A stretch of DNA of 20,402 bases, from positions 1 to 20,402 of IMG/VR virus record IMGVR_UViG_3300006928_000147, one strand, 5' to 3'. The position numbers and the translations under genes are program-made. This DNA comes from a virus. Shown piece by piece: positions 13,619 to 20,007 of this stretch; the stretch's first letter is position 1; the number at the start of each line of letters is the position of its first letter. The notes beneath the pieces are model-generated. The model saw only the letters and a program-made list of their open reading frames with translations. It did not search any database and was not told the DNA's origin.

Positions 13619-13942
13619 ATGGAAATTACAGGAAAATTAATGAGAAAACTTGACTTAGAATCAGGTGTAAGTAAAGCAGGAAAAGAATGGAGAAAACAAT
13701 CTATTATAGTTGAACAAGATACTGAATACAATAAAGAGGTTTGTATCAGTGCTTTTGGTGAAGATAAAATAAAATCAATCAATGATTTAGAAATTGGAGA
13801 AACTGTTTCAATATTATGTAATGTATATTCAAGAGAATACAAAGGAAGGTGGTACAATCAAATAGATGGTTATTGGTTTACTAGAAAAGGAGAAGAAAAA
13901 GAAATTAATAACGAAACTAATGAAGACGATTTACCATTTTAA
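13619..13942 (+). CDS. DUF3127-type ssDNA-binding (OB-fold) protein
   Basis: The 107-residue protein resembles DUF3127, a Bacteroidetes family with an OB-like fold. It begins MEITGKLMRKLDLESGVSKAG, a typical opening for the family, and continues with EWRKQSIIVEQDTEYNKEVC and INDLEIGETVSILCNVYSRE strands. The acidic tail ends in DDLPF, exactly the style of the C-terminal tip by which bacterial SSB recruits replication and repair proteins. It probably coats single-stranded DNA during phage replication. It is two bases before the next replication gene. The OB-fold role is inferred from family and tail. Confidence 0.75.
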   Translation: MEITGKLMRKLDLESGVSKAGKEWRKQSIIVEQDTEYNKEVCISAFGEDKIKSINDLEIGETVSILCNVYSREYKGRWYNQIDGYWFTRKGEEKEINNETNEDDLPF

Positions 13943-13944
13943 TT

Positions 13945-14451
13945 ATGACAGCAAAGGATAATTTTATACAAATATGCAACCTCACTACAAAAGTAATGGG
14001 GTTGAACAAAGGTGCTTTGTCTTTTAAAACTAGGGTTCAAGAGGTTCAAGTGCCTAGAATGGTGGCAAGTGTAATTGCTAGAATGGAAGAAGAAATCAGC
14101 CATACTATAATAGCAGACGTACTTAAACGTGATAGGACTTTAATCTATTATTATGAAAAGAACCATCAAGTGAATTATACTTGGGAAACGTACAGAAATG
14201 TGTTCAATAAAGTTTATATGGCATATAAAAAAATAGAAGAGGAGAAAGAAGTTTTTATTGATAAAAACCATATGAGAAAATATCTGTTAAGTAATGGGGT
14301 GAGTGAAAGTGAAAAACAAGAAGCTCAAATAATGGTTAAATCAGGTAAAGTAGGGGTTGTTATAAATACTTCTTATTTTGATTTTTCTAATCAGATAGAA
14401 AATATTAAATTTGCGCTGTCTAATTACAAATATGAAATAGAAATTTTATGA
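13945..14451 (+). CDS. DnaA domain IV-like DNA-binding protein
   Basis: In this 168-residue protein, residues about 30-76 look like the DNA-binding domain IV of DnaA: VPRMVASVIARMEEEISHTI followed by IADVLKRDRTLIYYYEKNH, which parallels the helix-turn-helix and the RDHTTV-type signature of DnaA. There is no AAA+ ATPase domain. It may bind origin sites or help recruit replication proteins. Residues 77-168 are a separate helical and beta region with no motif I recognise. The stop overlaps the next start as ATGA, coupling it to the putative initiator. Confidence 0.6.
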   Translation: MTAKDNFIQICNLTTKVMGLNKGALSFKTRVQEVQVPRMVASVIARMEEEISHTIIADVLKRDRTLIYYYEKNHQVNYTWETYRNVFNKVYMAYKKIEEEKEVFIDKNHMRKYLLSNGVSESEKQEAQIMVKSGKVGVVINTSYFDFSNQIENIKFALSNYKYEIEIL

Positions 14452-15065
14452 AACACTTGCTTAGCAGTTCAGCCTTTTTAGTTTTTAATAAAGAATTAGC
14501 AAGACAAATAGGACTAAAAGAAACAGTATTGTTGGCAGATTTAATAAGTAAAGAAGAATATTTTATAACTAATGGAATGTCTGATGGGTGGTTCTTTAAC
14601 ACTGAAGACAACATACAAAAAGACACTACCCTAACCCCTTCACAACAAAGAAAGTGTATTAAAAATTTAGTTGAGTTAAATATTATTGAAGCTAAAAGAA
14701 AAGGGGTTCCTGCTAAAAGGTACTTTAAGATTAATGAAGAACAAGTCATTAACTTTCTTAATAACTTGTCATTAAAAAAGGTTACATCTATTAATAATAA
14801 TAAAGAAATAAAAATAAATAATAAATATTTTAAAAAGCCGAAACCAATAGAAATTAAAATTTATTGTATAGAAAGACAAAACAATGTTGATTTTGAAGCG
14901 TTTTATGATTTTTACGAAAGTAAAGGTTGGAAAGTTGGTAAAAATAAAATGAAAGATTGGAAAGCCGCAGTTAGAAATTGGGAGCGTAGAAAACAAAAGA
15001 CATCAAAAATGTCAAAATTAGACGCACAAATAAATGCGTGGTCAGAAGCTAAAAAATTATTGTGA
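14448..15065 (+). CDS. Putative replication initiator, winged-helix
   Basis: The 205-residue protein resembles phage replisome organisers of the DnaD/replication-initiator type. The N-terminal half (about 10-100) reads as a winged helix: FNKELARQIGLKETVLLADL, DGWFFNTEDNIQKDTTLTP, QQRKCIKNLVELNIIEAKRK and then a strand pair GVPAKRYFKIN. An Asn/Lys-rich linker (about 110-130) coincides with an A/T-rich DNA tract. The C-terminal part (FEAFYDFYESKGWKVGKNKM and AAVRNWERR) matches the helical tail common in these initiators. It probably binds the phage origin and helps load helicase. It is coupled to both neighbours by overlapping start and stop codons. Confidence 0.65.
   Translation: MKHLLSSSAFLVFNKELARQIGLKETVLLADLISKEEYFITNGMSDGWFFNTEDNIQKDTTLTPSQQRKCIKNLVELNIIEAKRKGVPAKRYFKINEEQVINFLNNLSLKKVTSINNNKEIKINNKYFKKPKPIEIKIYCIERQNNVDFEAFYDFYESKGWKVGKNKMKDWKAAVRNWERRKQKTSKMSKLDAQINAWSEAKKLL
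14789..14960. other. Candidate replication origin within the initiator gene
   Basis: A 48-base tract (14789-14836) contains only one base that is not A or T. About 85 bases downstream are three iteron-like copies: AAAGGTTGG (14922-14930), AAAGTTGG (14931-14938) and AAAGATTGG (14952-14960). In lambda the origin lies inside the initiator gene O, with iterons next to an A/T-rich region. Coding constraint (Lys-x-Trp repeats) could also explain the repeats. Confidence 0.25.
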
Positions 15066-15427
15066 AGATACTTAAACATGAAAATATACAAGAATTATCT
15101 GAAAAGGTTTTAGACCTATTGGGTAGAACTTCAATAGAAATAGGTCATAAAACAGACCCCAAAACTTTAGCTCTATTATCTAAAATATTTGCAGAAGATT
15201 TAATAACTGAAAATAGATTTAATAAGCTGACTTTCAATCAGATAGCAGACGCATTTAAAATTGGGATAAGATTTGGAAAAGATGAACCCTTTTTAAATAT
15301 AAGAACTTTTTATAAATGGGTGTATAGTCATAAGAAAACAATAGACAATGCGTATTATGAAGTACATACGTTAGGAAAAAAACCAGAACAAGTACCTTTT
15401 TATCAATCACAAAAACTATTAAAATGA
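15062..15427 (+). CDS. Replication-region protein, unknown function
   Basis: The 121-residue helical product starts with GTG inside the preceding stop (GTGA) and ends in an ATGA overlap, so it is coupled on both sides. It contains DPKTLALLSKIFAEDL, FNQIADAFKIGIRFGKDEPF and IRTFYKWVYSHK. The pattern resembles small helical proteins that sit after initiator genes in Bacteroidetes phages. A helicase-loader role would fit the position but nothing shows it directly; no Walker motif is present. Confidence 0.55.
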   Translation: MKILKHENIQELSEKVLDLLGRTSIEIGHKTDPKTLALLSKIFAEDLITENRFNKLTFNQIADAFKIGIRFGKDEPFLNIRTFYKWVYSHKKTIDNAYYEVHTLGKKPEQVPFYQSQKLLK

Positions 15428-15714
15428 AAACAATTACTATCAAATCACACGAAGTTAAAAGTCAATCAGACGCAATACTTTGGCATTTAAAACAATATGG
15501 TGCAATCACAAGTTATGAAGCTATAAAAGAGTATGGAGCAACAAGACTATCAGCTATCATATTTAACCACCGAAAAGATGGTTATAATATTGACAGCGTT
15601 CCTTTAACTAAAAAAACTAGATTTGGACGAAACACTACTATTGCTAAATACGTTTATAAAGCACCTCAAGTAAAGTTCAATCAACAATTTGGCATGTTTA
15701 GTGAAGTCAATTAG
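15424..15714 (+). CDS. Helix-turn-helix protein (HTH_39-like)
   Basis: The 96-residue protein has a winged-helix core at about residues 13-60: SDAILWHLKQYGAITSYEAI, then a recognition-type helix YGATRLSAIIFNHRKDGYNI, then a basic wing (LTKKTRFGRNTTIAKYVYK). It resembles the HTH_39 group of small phage DNA-binding proteins. It could regulate transcription of this block or act in replication. It starts in an ATGA overlap, and its end overlaps the NinG-type gene by 14 bases. Confidence 0.65.
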   Translation: MKTITIKSHEVKSQSDAILWHLKQYGAITSYEAIKEYGATRLSAIIFNHRKDGYNIDSVPLTKKTRFGRNTTIAKYVYKAPQVKFNQQFGMFSEVN

Positions 15715-16105
15715 TAAACTAAAAAAAGAATTAGATAAATGGTTTAGCCTCTATATTAGGTTAAGAGACGCTAATGAATATGGTATGGTTCAATGTTTTA
15801 CATCAGGAAGGGTTTACCATTATAAAAGTATACACGCAGGACATTTTATTTCCAGAAGACATTTATCTACAAGATGGAACGAAAGGAACGTACAGCCGCA
15901 ATCAGCAGCTGATAATCTTTTTGGTCAAGGTGAACAATGGAAATTTGGATTATCACTTGACGCAAAATATGGTATTGGTACATCTTCTGAATTACAAGAG
16001 TTATCTAGGCAAACAGTAAAAAAAAGCAGGGCAGAATATGAGGAAGAAATAAGTTATTACAAATCTTGTGTTGATAACTTAAAAAAAGACAAAGGAATAG
16101 AATAG
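15701..16105 (+). CDS. NinG-like recombination endonuclease
   Basis: The product resembles NinG (Rap), a nuclease that cuts branched DNA recombination intermediates in lambdoid phages. Visible hallmarks are LDKWFSLYIRLRDA, VQCFTSGR, AGHFISRRHLSTRWNERNVQ, a following DNLF/GQGEQWKF segment and a C-terminal helical stretch. The GTG at 15701 is chosen because it gives KSISKLKKELDKWF directly and resembles the GTGAAG start at 15062; a TTG at 15689 would add four residues. The paired cysteines expected around the CxxC and QCxxCN positions are mostly missing (CFTS, QSAADN), so zinc binding may be lost or altered. It is the last gene of the replication block. Confidence 0.75.
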   Translation: MKSISKLKKELDKWFSLYIRLRDANEYGMVQCFTSGRVYHYKSIHAGHFISRRHLSTRWNERNVQPQSAADNLFGQGEQWKFGLSLDAKYGIGTSSELQELSRQTVKKSRAEYEEEISYYKSCVDNLKKDKGIE

Positions 16106-16126
16106 ATTTTTTTCTATATTTGAAAA

Positions 16127-16483
16127 ATGAGAAAACCAATATATGCAAGCCAAGAACATAAGGTCTTAACTGAAGCATATATATTAATGATAAAAGAATT
16201 TATTAGAGATGTATCAAATGAAACAAGATGGGCTACTTTTTTAGAAGTTTTAGACGTGGTGATAGAGTATCATAATAATTATGGTAAAGGGGTTAGGGAA
16301 CACAATTATTGGGATTGGCTAATGATATTACCTATTAATCTTTCAGTAATGGCAAATGGGTATTTAGCAGCAATAGAAACTAAAAGAAACGCTACATTGG
16401 TGAGGTCGTATAGAGTTTTATTGAGTGAAATGGTAAAAGACGTAATAGATAAGATAGAAAAATTAGAACCAATAAGTGAATAA
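16127..16483 (+). CDS. Hypothetical helical protein
   Basis: The 118-residue, mostly helical product begins MRKPIYASQEHKVLTEAYIL and has aromatic-rich central segments (EHNYWDWLMILPINLSVMAN) and a C-terminal charged helix. Hydrophobic stretches are short and interrupted, so membrane insertion is uncertain. No family is recognised. It overlaps the sigma-like gene by eight bases, so the two are probably co-expressed and might act together. Confidence 0.55.
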   Translation: MRKPIYASQEHKVLTEAYILMIKEFIRDVSNETRWATFLEVLDVVIEYHNNYGKGVREHNYWDWLMILPINLSVMANGYLAAIETKRNATLVRSYRVLLSEMVKDVIDKIEKLEPISE

Positions 16484-17024
16484 AATCTATCTTGAAATAT
16501 CGAAATTGAGTAGTAAATTTAGAACCATGTGTTATGGACTAACAAAAGATAAAGAGGCTATTGATGACGCAGTACAGGAATTAATGTTGTATTTTATGCA
16601 AATGAACCCTTCTACCTTAAAAAACATTTGGGAGAAAGATGGTAAAAAAGGTATTATTAGTTATGGTGCTGTAGTTTTAAAAAGAGCTTTGACAAGCCCT
16701 AGAAGTCCATTTTATTATAAGTATTCTAAATATTATACAAATCTAGATAATATTAATTACATATCAGAAACAACTTTAAATTACCATAAAAGTATATACA
16801 ATATACCTAATGAACAAAATAATTATCAATGGGAACAGCTTGAGAAGATAGACAAAGTTTTAGATAGCCAAACTTGGTACGATAAGCAAATTTTTGAATT
16901 ATATTATTATGAAGGTAATACATTAGATTCACTTGCTGAGAAAACTAGAATAAGTAGGAATAGTTTGTTTACAACGATAGATAAGGTTAGGACAATAATA
17001 AAAGAAGAATTGTTAGATGAATAA
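16476..17024 (+). CDS. Sigma-70-like RNA polymerase factor
   Basis: The 182-residue protein has the two-domain layout of a small (ECF-sized) sigma factor. Residues about 8-75 resemble region 2 (KEAIDDAVQELMLYFMQMNP, then ISYGAVVLKRAL). Residues about 135-180 resemble region 4, with YDKQIFELYYYEGNTLDSLA leading into a helix-turn-helix SRNSLFTTIDKVRTIIKE. The linker (76-130) is Tyr/Asn-rich. It would direct host RNA polymerase to phage promoters; the four-copy two-part motif in this window is a natural candidate target. The start is GTG at 16476, overlapping the upstream gene. Region 2 is diverged, so an HTH regulator with only the sigma-4 fold is the main alternative. Confidence 0.65.
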   Translation: MNKIYLEISKLSSKFRTMCYGLTKDKEAIDDAVQELMLYFMQMNPSTLKNIWEKDGKKGIISYGAVVLKRALTSPRSPFYYKYSKYYTNLDNINYISETTLNYHKSIYNIPNEQNNYQWEQLEKIDKVLDSQTWYDKQIFELYYYEGNTLDSLAEKTRISRNSLFTTIDKVRTIIKEELLDE

Positions 17025-17421
17025 GTTTTTTGTACCAAATGAAATATATGAAGATAGAATTTCTATATGCAAAAAGTGTGTTTATTATTCTAAAACTTTA
17101 GGACAATGCAAAGTGTGTTTGTGTTTTATGAAAATCAAAGCACGATTAGCACCAATGGCTTGCCCGAATAAGTATTGGGATAAAACAACTGAAATAGAAA
17201 CCCCTGATGATTTACCACAAGAAATAATAAATGAAATATTAGATATTTGGAAAGATTTAAAAACAGGTAGGGCAAAAGACCAAAAGACAAAAAAAAGAAT
17301 GATTGAACTTTATAACACTATACACGCAACAAATTATGGTATTGGTACTAATTGCGGTTCTTGTTTGTCTAGTGTGTTTGATGGAATAAAAAAACTATAT
17401 AATAAATACAAAAAAATATGA
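17017..17421 (+). CDS. Cysteine-rich zinc-ribbon-like phage protein
   Basis: The 134-residue protein has a cysteine cluster C18, C21, C31, C34, C36 and C49 within RISICKKCVYYSKTLGQCKV and the following CLCFMKIKARLAPMACP, a pattern seen in small phage zinc-ribbon proteins. A second pair, C113 and C116, occurs in TNCGSCLSSVFDGIKKLY near the C-terminus. Metal binding is likely; DNA or protein binding is possible. The next gene starts in its stop codon (ATGA), and it overlaps the sigma-like gene by eight bases, which may point to a transcription role. Confidence 0.6.
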   Translation: MNKFFVPNEIYEDRISICKKCVYYSKTLGQCKVCLCFMKIKARLAPMACPNKYWDKTTEIETPDDLPQEIINEILDIWKDLKTGRAKDQKTKKRMIELYNTIHATNYGIGTNCGSCLSSVFDGIKKLYNKYKKI

Positions 17422-17630
17422 GCTACTTAGCACACTTAAAAAGATATGACCACTCTAAAGATAGTAGGTGGATAGTAAAATATAATGGTAAATTGGTTCG
17501 TGAAGTTAAATTAATCTTTAATCCTAAAGAATATTTGAACACCAACAAACACAATAGACCACTACATACAAAAGAAAGTTTAATTAAAATTTTAGAAAAT
17601 GATAGAATTAATCGTAATAATAGGGGTTAG
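17418..17630 (+). CDS. Hypothetical basic protein
   Basis: The 70-residue basic product begins MSYLAHLKRYDHSKDSRWIV and contains KYNGKLVREVKLIFNPKEYL, a likely beta hairpin, ending ILENDRINRNNRG. Its last 32 bases overlap the next gene. The LENDRIN segment near its end recurs near the end of the next gene, encoded by a related 21-base sequence. No family is recognised. Confidence 0.5.
   Translation: MSYLAHLKRYDHSKDSRWIVKYNGKLVREVKLIFNPKEYLNTNKHNRPLHTKESLIKILENDRINRNNRG
17592..17612 (+). repeat. 21-base direct repeat, copy 1
   Basis: TTAGAAAAtGATAGAATtAA plus T; 19 of 21 bases match the copy at 17743-17763. In the 17418-17630 frame it encodes LENDRIN. It also contains the ATG start of the next gene. 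Confidence 0.5.
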
Positions 17631-17787
17631 TATTGCCACTTGGTTTATAGGGTGGGTGATGGGCTACAAAAAAGGATATGATATTAACAAAATTTATCGA
17701 AATATGTATTTGAGAGATAATATATATCCGAGAACAGGTGCATTAGAAAACGATAGAATAAATACAGAAGAAAATGAAAACAGATAA
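17599..17787 (+). CDS. Small membrane protein, one N-terminal helix
   Basis: The 62-residue product begins MIELIVIIGVSIATWFIGWV, a single membrane-spanning helix, followed by a basic, Tyr-rich tail (GYKKGYDINKIYRNMYLRDN) expected in the cytoplasm. It ends LENDRINTEENENR, sharing LENDRIN with the end of the preceding gene. Its start lies inside the preceding gene (32-base overlap), and its end overlaps the DUF3310 gene by 14 bases. Function unknown; a small inner-membrane protein in a late or middle gene block. Confidence 0.5.
   Translation: MIELIVIIGVSIATWFIGWVMGYKKGYDINKIYRNMYLRDNIYPRTGALENDRINTEENENR
17743..17763 (+). repeat. 21-base direct repeat, copy 2
   Basis: TTAGAAAAcGATAGAATaAA plus T; differs from the copy at 17592-17612 at two bases. 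It encodes LENDRIN in the 17599-17787 frame. The T-to-C change removes the ATG that starts a gene in copy 1. Confidence 0.5.
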
Positions 17788-17986
17788 AAAAATACCTGAA
17801 TACTATATAGGTAAAAAATATGGTTATGAAGCACGTAAAATTGTAGAAGATTATGAACTTAGCTATAATCTTGGTACTGCAGTTAGTTATTTATTAAGAG
17901 CAGACAGAAAACATGATACACCAGTAAACGATATTAGAAAGGCGATTAACCATTTACATTTTGAATTAGATAAATTAATAAAATGA
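17774..17986 (+). CDS. DUF3310 family protein
   Basis: The 70-residue protein matches the DUF3310 pattern common in phages: YYIGKKYGYEARKIVEDYEL, then NLGTAVSYLLRADRKHDTPV, then NDIRKAINHLHFELDKL. Family members are small helical proteins sometimes labelled nucleotide-kinase-like; their biochemical role is not established. Phage copies usually lie among nucleotide metabolism or replication genes. The stop overlaps the next start as ATGA. Confidence 0.75.
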   Translation: MKTDKKIPEYYIGKKYGYEARKIVEDYELSYNLGTAVSYLLRADRKHDTPVNDIRKAINHLHFELDKLIK

Positions 17987-18246
17987 TAAAATTTATATGC
18001 AACAACTGTAATGAAACTAAAGAGCTAATGAAGGCTACTATTAAAGTAATAGATGGCAAAGTTAGAACAGAAGAAGCATATTGCGAAAAATGTGAAGAAT
18101 ATATGCAAGAATATGATAAGTCGTTCAATGGTTTTCCTAGCTTAATAAGAACAGAACCTACACTAAGTAAAAAGCGTGATAAGTTATGGGCTAGTGCTAA
18201 AGAAAAATTAGTAGGTGAACGTGGTATAAATGAACCATTTAAATAA
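17983..18246 (+). CDS. Zinc-ribbon protein, hypothetical
   Basis: The 87-residue product has two CxxC pairs, C6/C9 (FICNNCN) and C34/C37 (AYCEKCE), the layout of a zinc ribbon. After the ribbon comes a charged helical tail with RTEPTLSKKRDKLWASAKEK. Zinc ribbons of this size often bind nucleic acid or RNA polymerase. It is the last gene before motif copy D and the packaging cassette. No named family is claimed. Confidence 0.6.
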   Translation: MIKFICNNCNETKELMKATIKVIDGKVRTEEAYCEKCEEYMQEYDKSFNGFPSLIRTEPTLSKKRDKLWASAKEKLVGERGINEPFK

Positions 18247-18269
18247 ATAACAAATAAATCTATTATATA
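18240..18269 (+). promoter_or_regulatory. Two-part phage promoter motif, copy D
   Basis: TAAATAAA at 18240-18247 (one mismatch to CAAATAAA), a 13-base gap, and TATTATATA at 18261-18269. The ParB-like gene ATG starts at 18272. A perfect CAAATAAA also lies at 18251-18258, but at a different distance. The motif heads the ParB/dioxygenase/terminase cassette. Confidence 0.5.
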
Positions 18270-18271
18270 AT

Positions 18272-18844
18272 ATGAAGCTAAAAATCAATAAGATACAATC
18301 TAACGTATCAAACCCAAGAATAATTAAAGACAATAAATTCAAAAAACTTGTTCAAAGCATTAAAGGTTTTCCTGAAATGTTAGAACTCAGGCCGATTGTT
18401 ATAGATGAAAATAATATAATATTAGGGGGTAATATGAGATATAAGGCTTGTATTGAAGCAGGGTTAAAAGAAGTGCCTGTTAAGGTGGCTAAAGGTTTAA
18501 CAGTAGAACAAAAACAGGAATTTATTATTAAAGACAATGTAGGTTTTGGTGAATGGGATTGGGATATACTAGGCAACGAATGGCAAAATGATAAATTGAA
18601 TGATTGGGGTTTACCAGTATGGAACCCAACAGAAAGTATATCAAATGAAACAGATTACAGCATGAATACAGCTGATGAAAAATTAAATAGGTTTTTAGAC
18701 GCTAAGATAAAAAATATTACAATACCATTTGAAAGCCAAGAGTTTGCTAATATAGTTACAAAGCTAGAAGTTATAATGCATAAATATAATTGTAAAGACT
18801 ATAGGGGTTTGATATATAAAATTATAGAAAATGAAAAAGTTTAA
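18272..18844 (+). CDS. ParB/Srx-like domain protein
   Basis: The 190-residue protein has a ParB N-terminal-like domain at about residues 3-90: a leading NPRIIKDNKFKKLVQSIKGF, RPIVIDENNIILGGNMRYKA with the GGxxR nucleotide-binding motif (52-56), then EVPVKVAKGL. It is followed by EFIIKDNVGFGEWDWDILGN and a DWGLPVW segment, typical of phage ParB-like proteins that are often fused or linked to DNA methyltransferases. Here no methyltransferase domain follows; residues 120-190 are a short unrecognised tail. ParB-fold domains bind and hydrolyse CTP or act on DNA; the phage role is likely in DNA modification or packaging. It overlaps the dioxygenase gene by 14 bases. Confidence 0.8.
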   Translation: MKLKINKIQSNVSNPRIIKDNKFKKLVQSIKGFPEMLELRPIVIDENNIILGGNMRYKACIEAGLKEVPVKVAKGLTVEQKQEFIIKDNVGFGEWDWDILGNEWQNDKLNDWGLPVWNPTESISNETDYSMNTADEKLNRFLDAKIKNITIPFESQEFANIVTKLEVIMHKYNCKDYRGLIYKIIENEKV

Positions 18845-19667
18845 TTTAACTAAATATAAAGACAGTAGCAGCCTTTTAAACACAACACCTGCTAAAGACC
18901 ATTATGACAAGGTAATTAAAGAAGACACTTCTTTTTACTTAAATGGGGAATGTATTGGTATTTATGTAAATATAGCTAAAGAACTTTTAAGCTATGTGAG
19001 GGAATGTGTAAAAGACACTGATTATGTAGAAACATATAGAACACATAGGGCTTTACCAACGAAAAGTAGTGTTTTTGGGGCTTTGCCACGTATAGCATTA
19101 CGTAATGACTTTTGTAGGTTCAGCAATAAAACAATAGAAGAAAAAGAAAATTTTAATAAACTGTTTACGTTTCAAAAAACATTATGCGATATATATAAAA
19201 AACATTTGCCTGAATTATACGAATATGATTTAAAGAAAGCTAAAGAACTTGTAGATGATGACTATAGGTTAGTAGATACCCCATACACTACAGCTAACAT
19301 AAACGTTAATCATGCTATAAAATACCACTGTGATAGTGGTAATATAAAAGGCAGTTTTAGTAATGTATTAATTTTGAAAGAACATTGTACAGGTGGAGAA
19401 CTTGTTTTACCTGATTATAGAATAGCATTAGAACAGGCTGATGGTGCTTTATGTATATTTAAAGGGCAGCAGGAAATACATGGTGTTATGCCTATTAAAC
19501 CTTATAAAGAAGGTTTTTATAGGGCTAGTATTGTTTATTATACAATGGCACAACTGCAACATTGTTACCCCTACAAAGAAGAAGTAACACGCCTTAACCT
19601 TAAAAAAAGAGAACGTGCAATCAAAAGAAGTAATAATATAGACCCTAGAACAAATGGACAAAAGTAG
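18831..19667 (+). CDS. TET/JBP-like 2-oxoglutarate/Fe(II) dioxygenase
   Basis: The 278-residue protein carries the catalytic core of the TET/JBP group of nucleic-acid dioxygenases, which oxidise the methyl group of thymine or 5-methylcytosine. The iron ligands are seen as HCD (His166, Asp168) and His217 (QQEIHGVMP), with Arg231 (FYRASIVYY) as the likely 2-oxoglutarate anchor. GGELVLPDYRIAL (188-200) and the N-terminal SVFGALPRIALRNDFCRF (80-97) also fit the phage branch. The C-terminus is Lys/Arg-rich. It lies between ParB-like and small terminase genes, overlapping both by 14 bases, an association reported for phage TET/JBP genes. The target base cannot be read from sequence, and no cytosine methyltransferase is in the window. 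Confidence 0.8.
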   Translation: MKKFNLTKYKDSSSLLNTTPAKDHYDKVIKEDTSFYLNGECIGIYVNIAKELLSYVRECVKDTDYVETYRTHRALPTKSSVFGALPRIALRNDFCRFSNKTIEEKENFNKLFTFQKTLCDIYKKHLPELYEYDLKKAKELVDDDYRLVDTPYTTANINVNHAIKYHCDSGNIKGSFSNVLILKEHCTGGELVLPDYRIALEQADGALCIFKGQQEIHGVMPIKPYKEGFYRASIVYYTMAQLQHCYPYKEEVTRLNLKKRERAIKRSNNIDPRTNGQK

Positions 19668-20007
19668 ACACATAAAAAAGGAAGCTATGTTACAAGCATT
19701 AGAGAATAGCTTAGGTGTTGTAACAGTGGCTTGTAAACAAACAGGCACACCACGAAGCACATATTATAAATGGCTAAAGGAAGATGAAGAGTTTTCTAAG
19801 GCTGTAAAAGAAATAGAAAATATTGCATTAGATTTTGCAGAAAGCCAATTACATACACAAATGAAAGATGGTAATACATCAGCTACTATATTTTATCTAA
19901 AGACAAAAGGCAAGAAGCGTGGTTATATAGAAAGACAAGAGTTAGAATTAAATTCAGGTGATAACCCATTTAACGTAAGCGTAAATATTAATGGGGTTGA
20001 ACATTAA
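19654..20007 (+). CDS. Terminase small subunit
   Basis: The 117-residue protein matches phage small terminases with an N-terminal helix-turn-helix (about 8-46: LGVVTVACKQTGTPRSTYYK followed by WLKEDEEFSKAV) and a central helical oligomerisation segment (LDFAESQLHTQMKDGNTSAT then IFYLKTKGKKRGY). The AESQLHTQMKDGNTSATIFY and LKTKGKKRGY sequences are typical of the phBC6A51/Terminase small-like type. It recognises phage DNA and loads it onto the large subunit. It overlaps the dioxygenase gene by 14 bases and the large subunit gene by 17 bases. Confidence 0.85.
   Translation: MDKSRHIKKEAMLQALENSLGVVTVACKQTGTPRSTYYKWLKEDEEFSKAVKEIENIALDFAESQLHTQMKDGNTSATIFYLKTKGKKRGYIERQELELNSGDNPFNVSVNINGVEH

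Noticed and set aside
15774-16019. + strand frame of 81 codons inside the NinG-like gene
   Set aside because: The NinG frame has recognisable motifs over the same bases; this frame shows none.
16115-16122. TATATTTG, a match to the Bacteroidetes -7 box before the gene at 16127
   Set aside because: No TTG lies about 19 bases upstream and the ATG follows only four bases later; likely chance in A/T-rich sequence.
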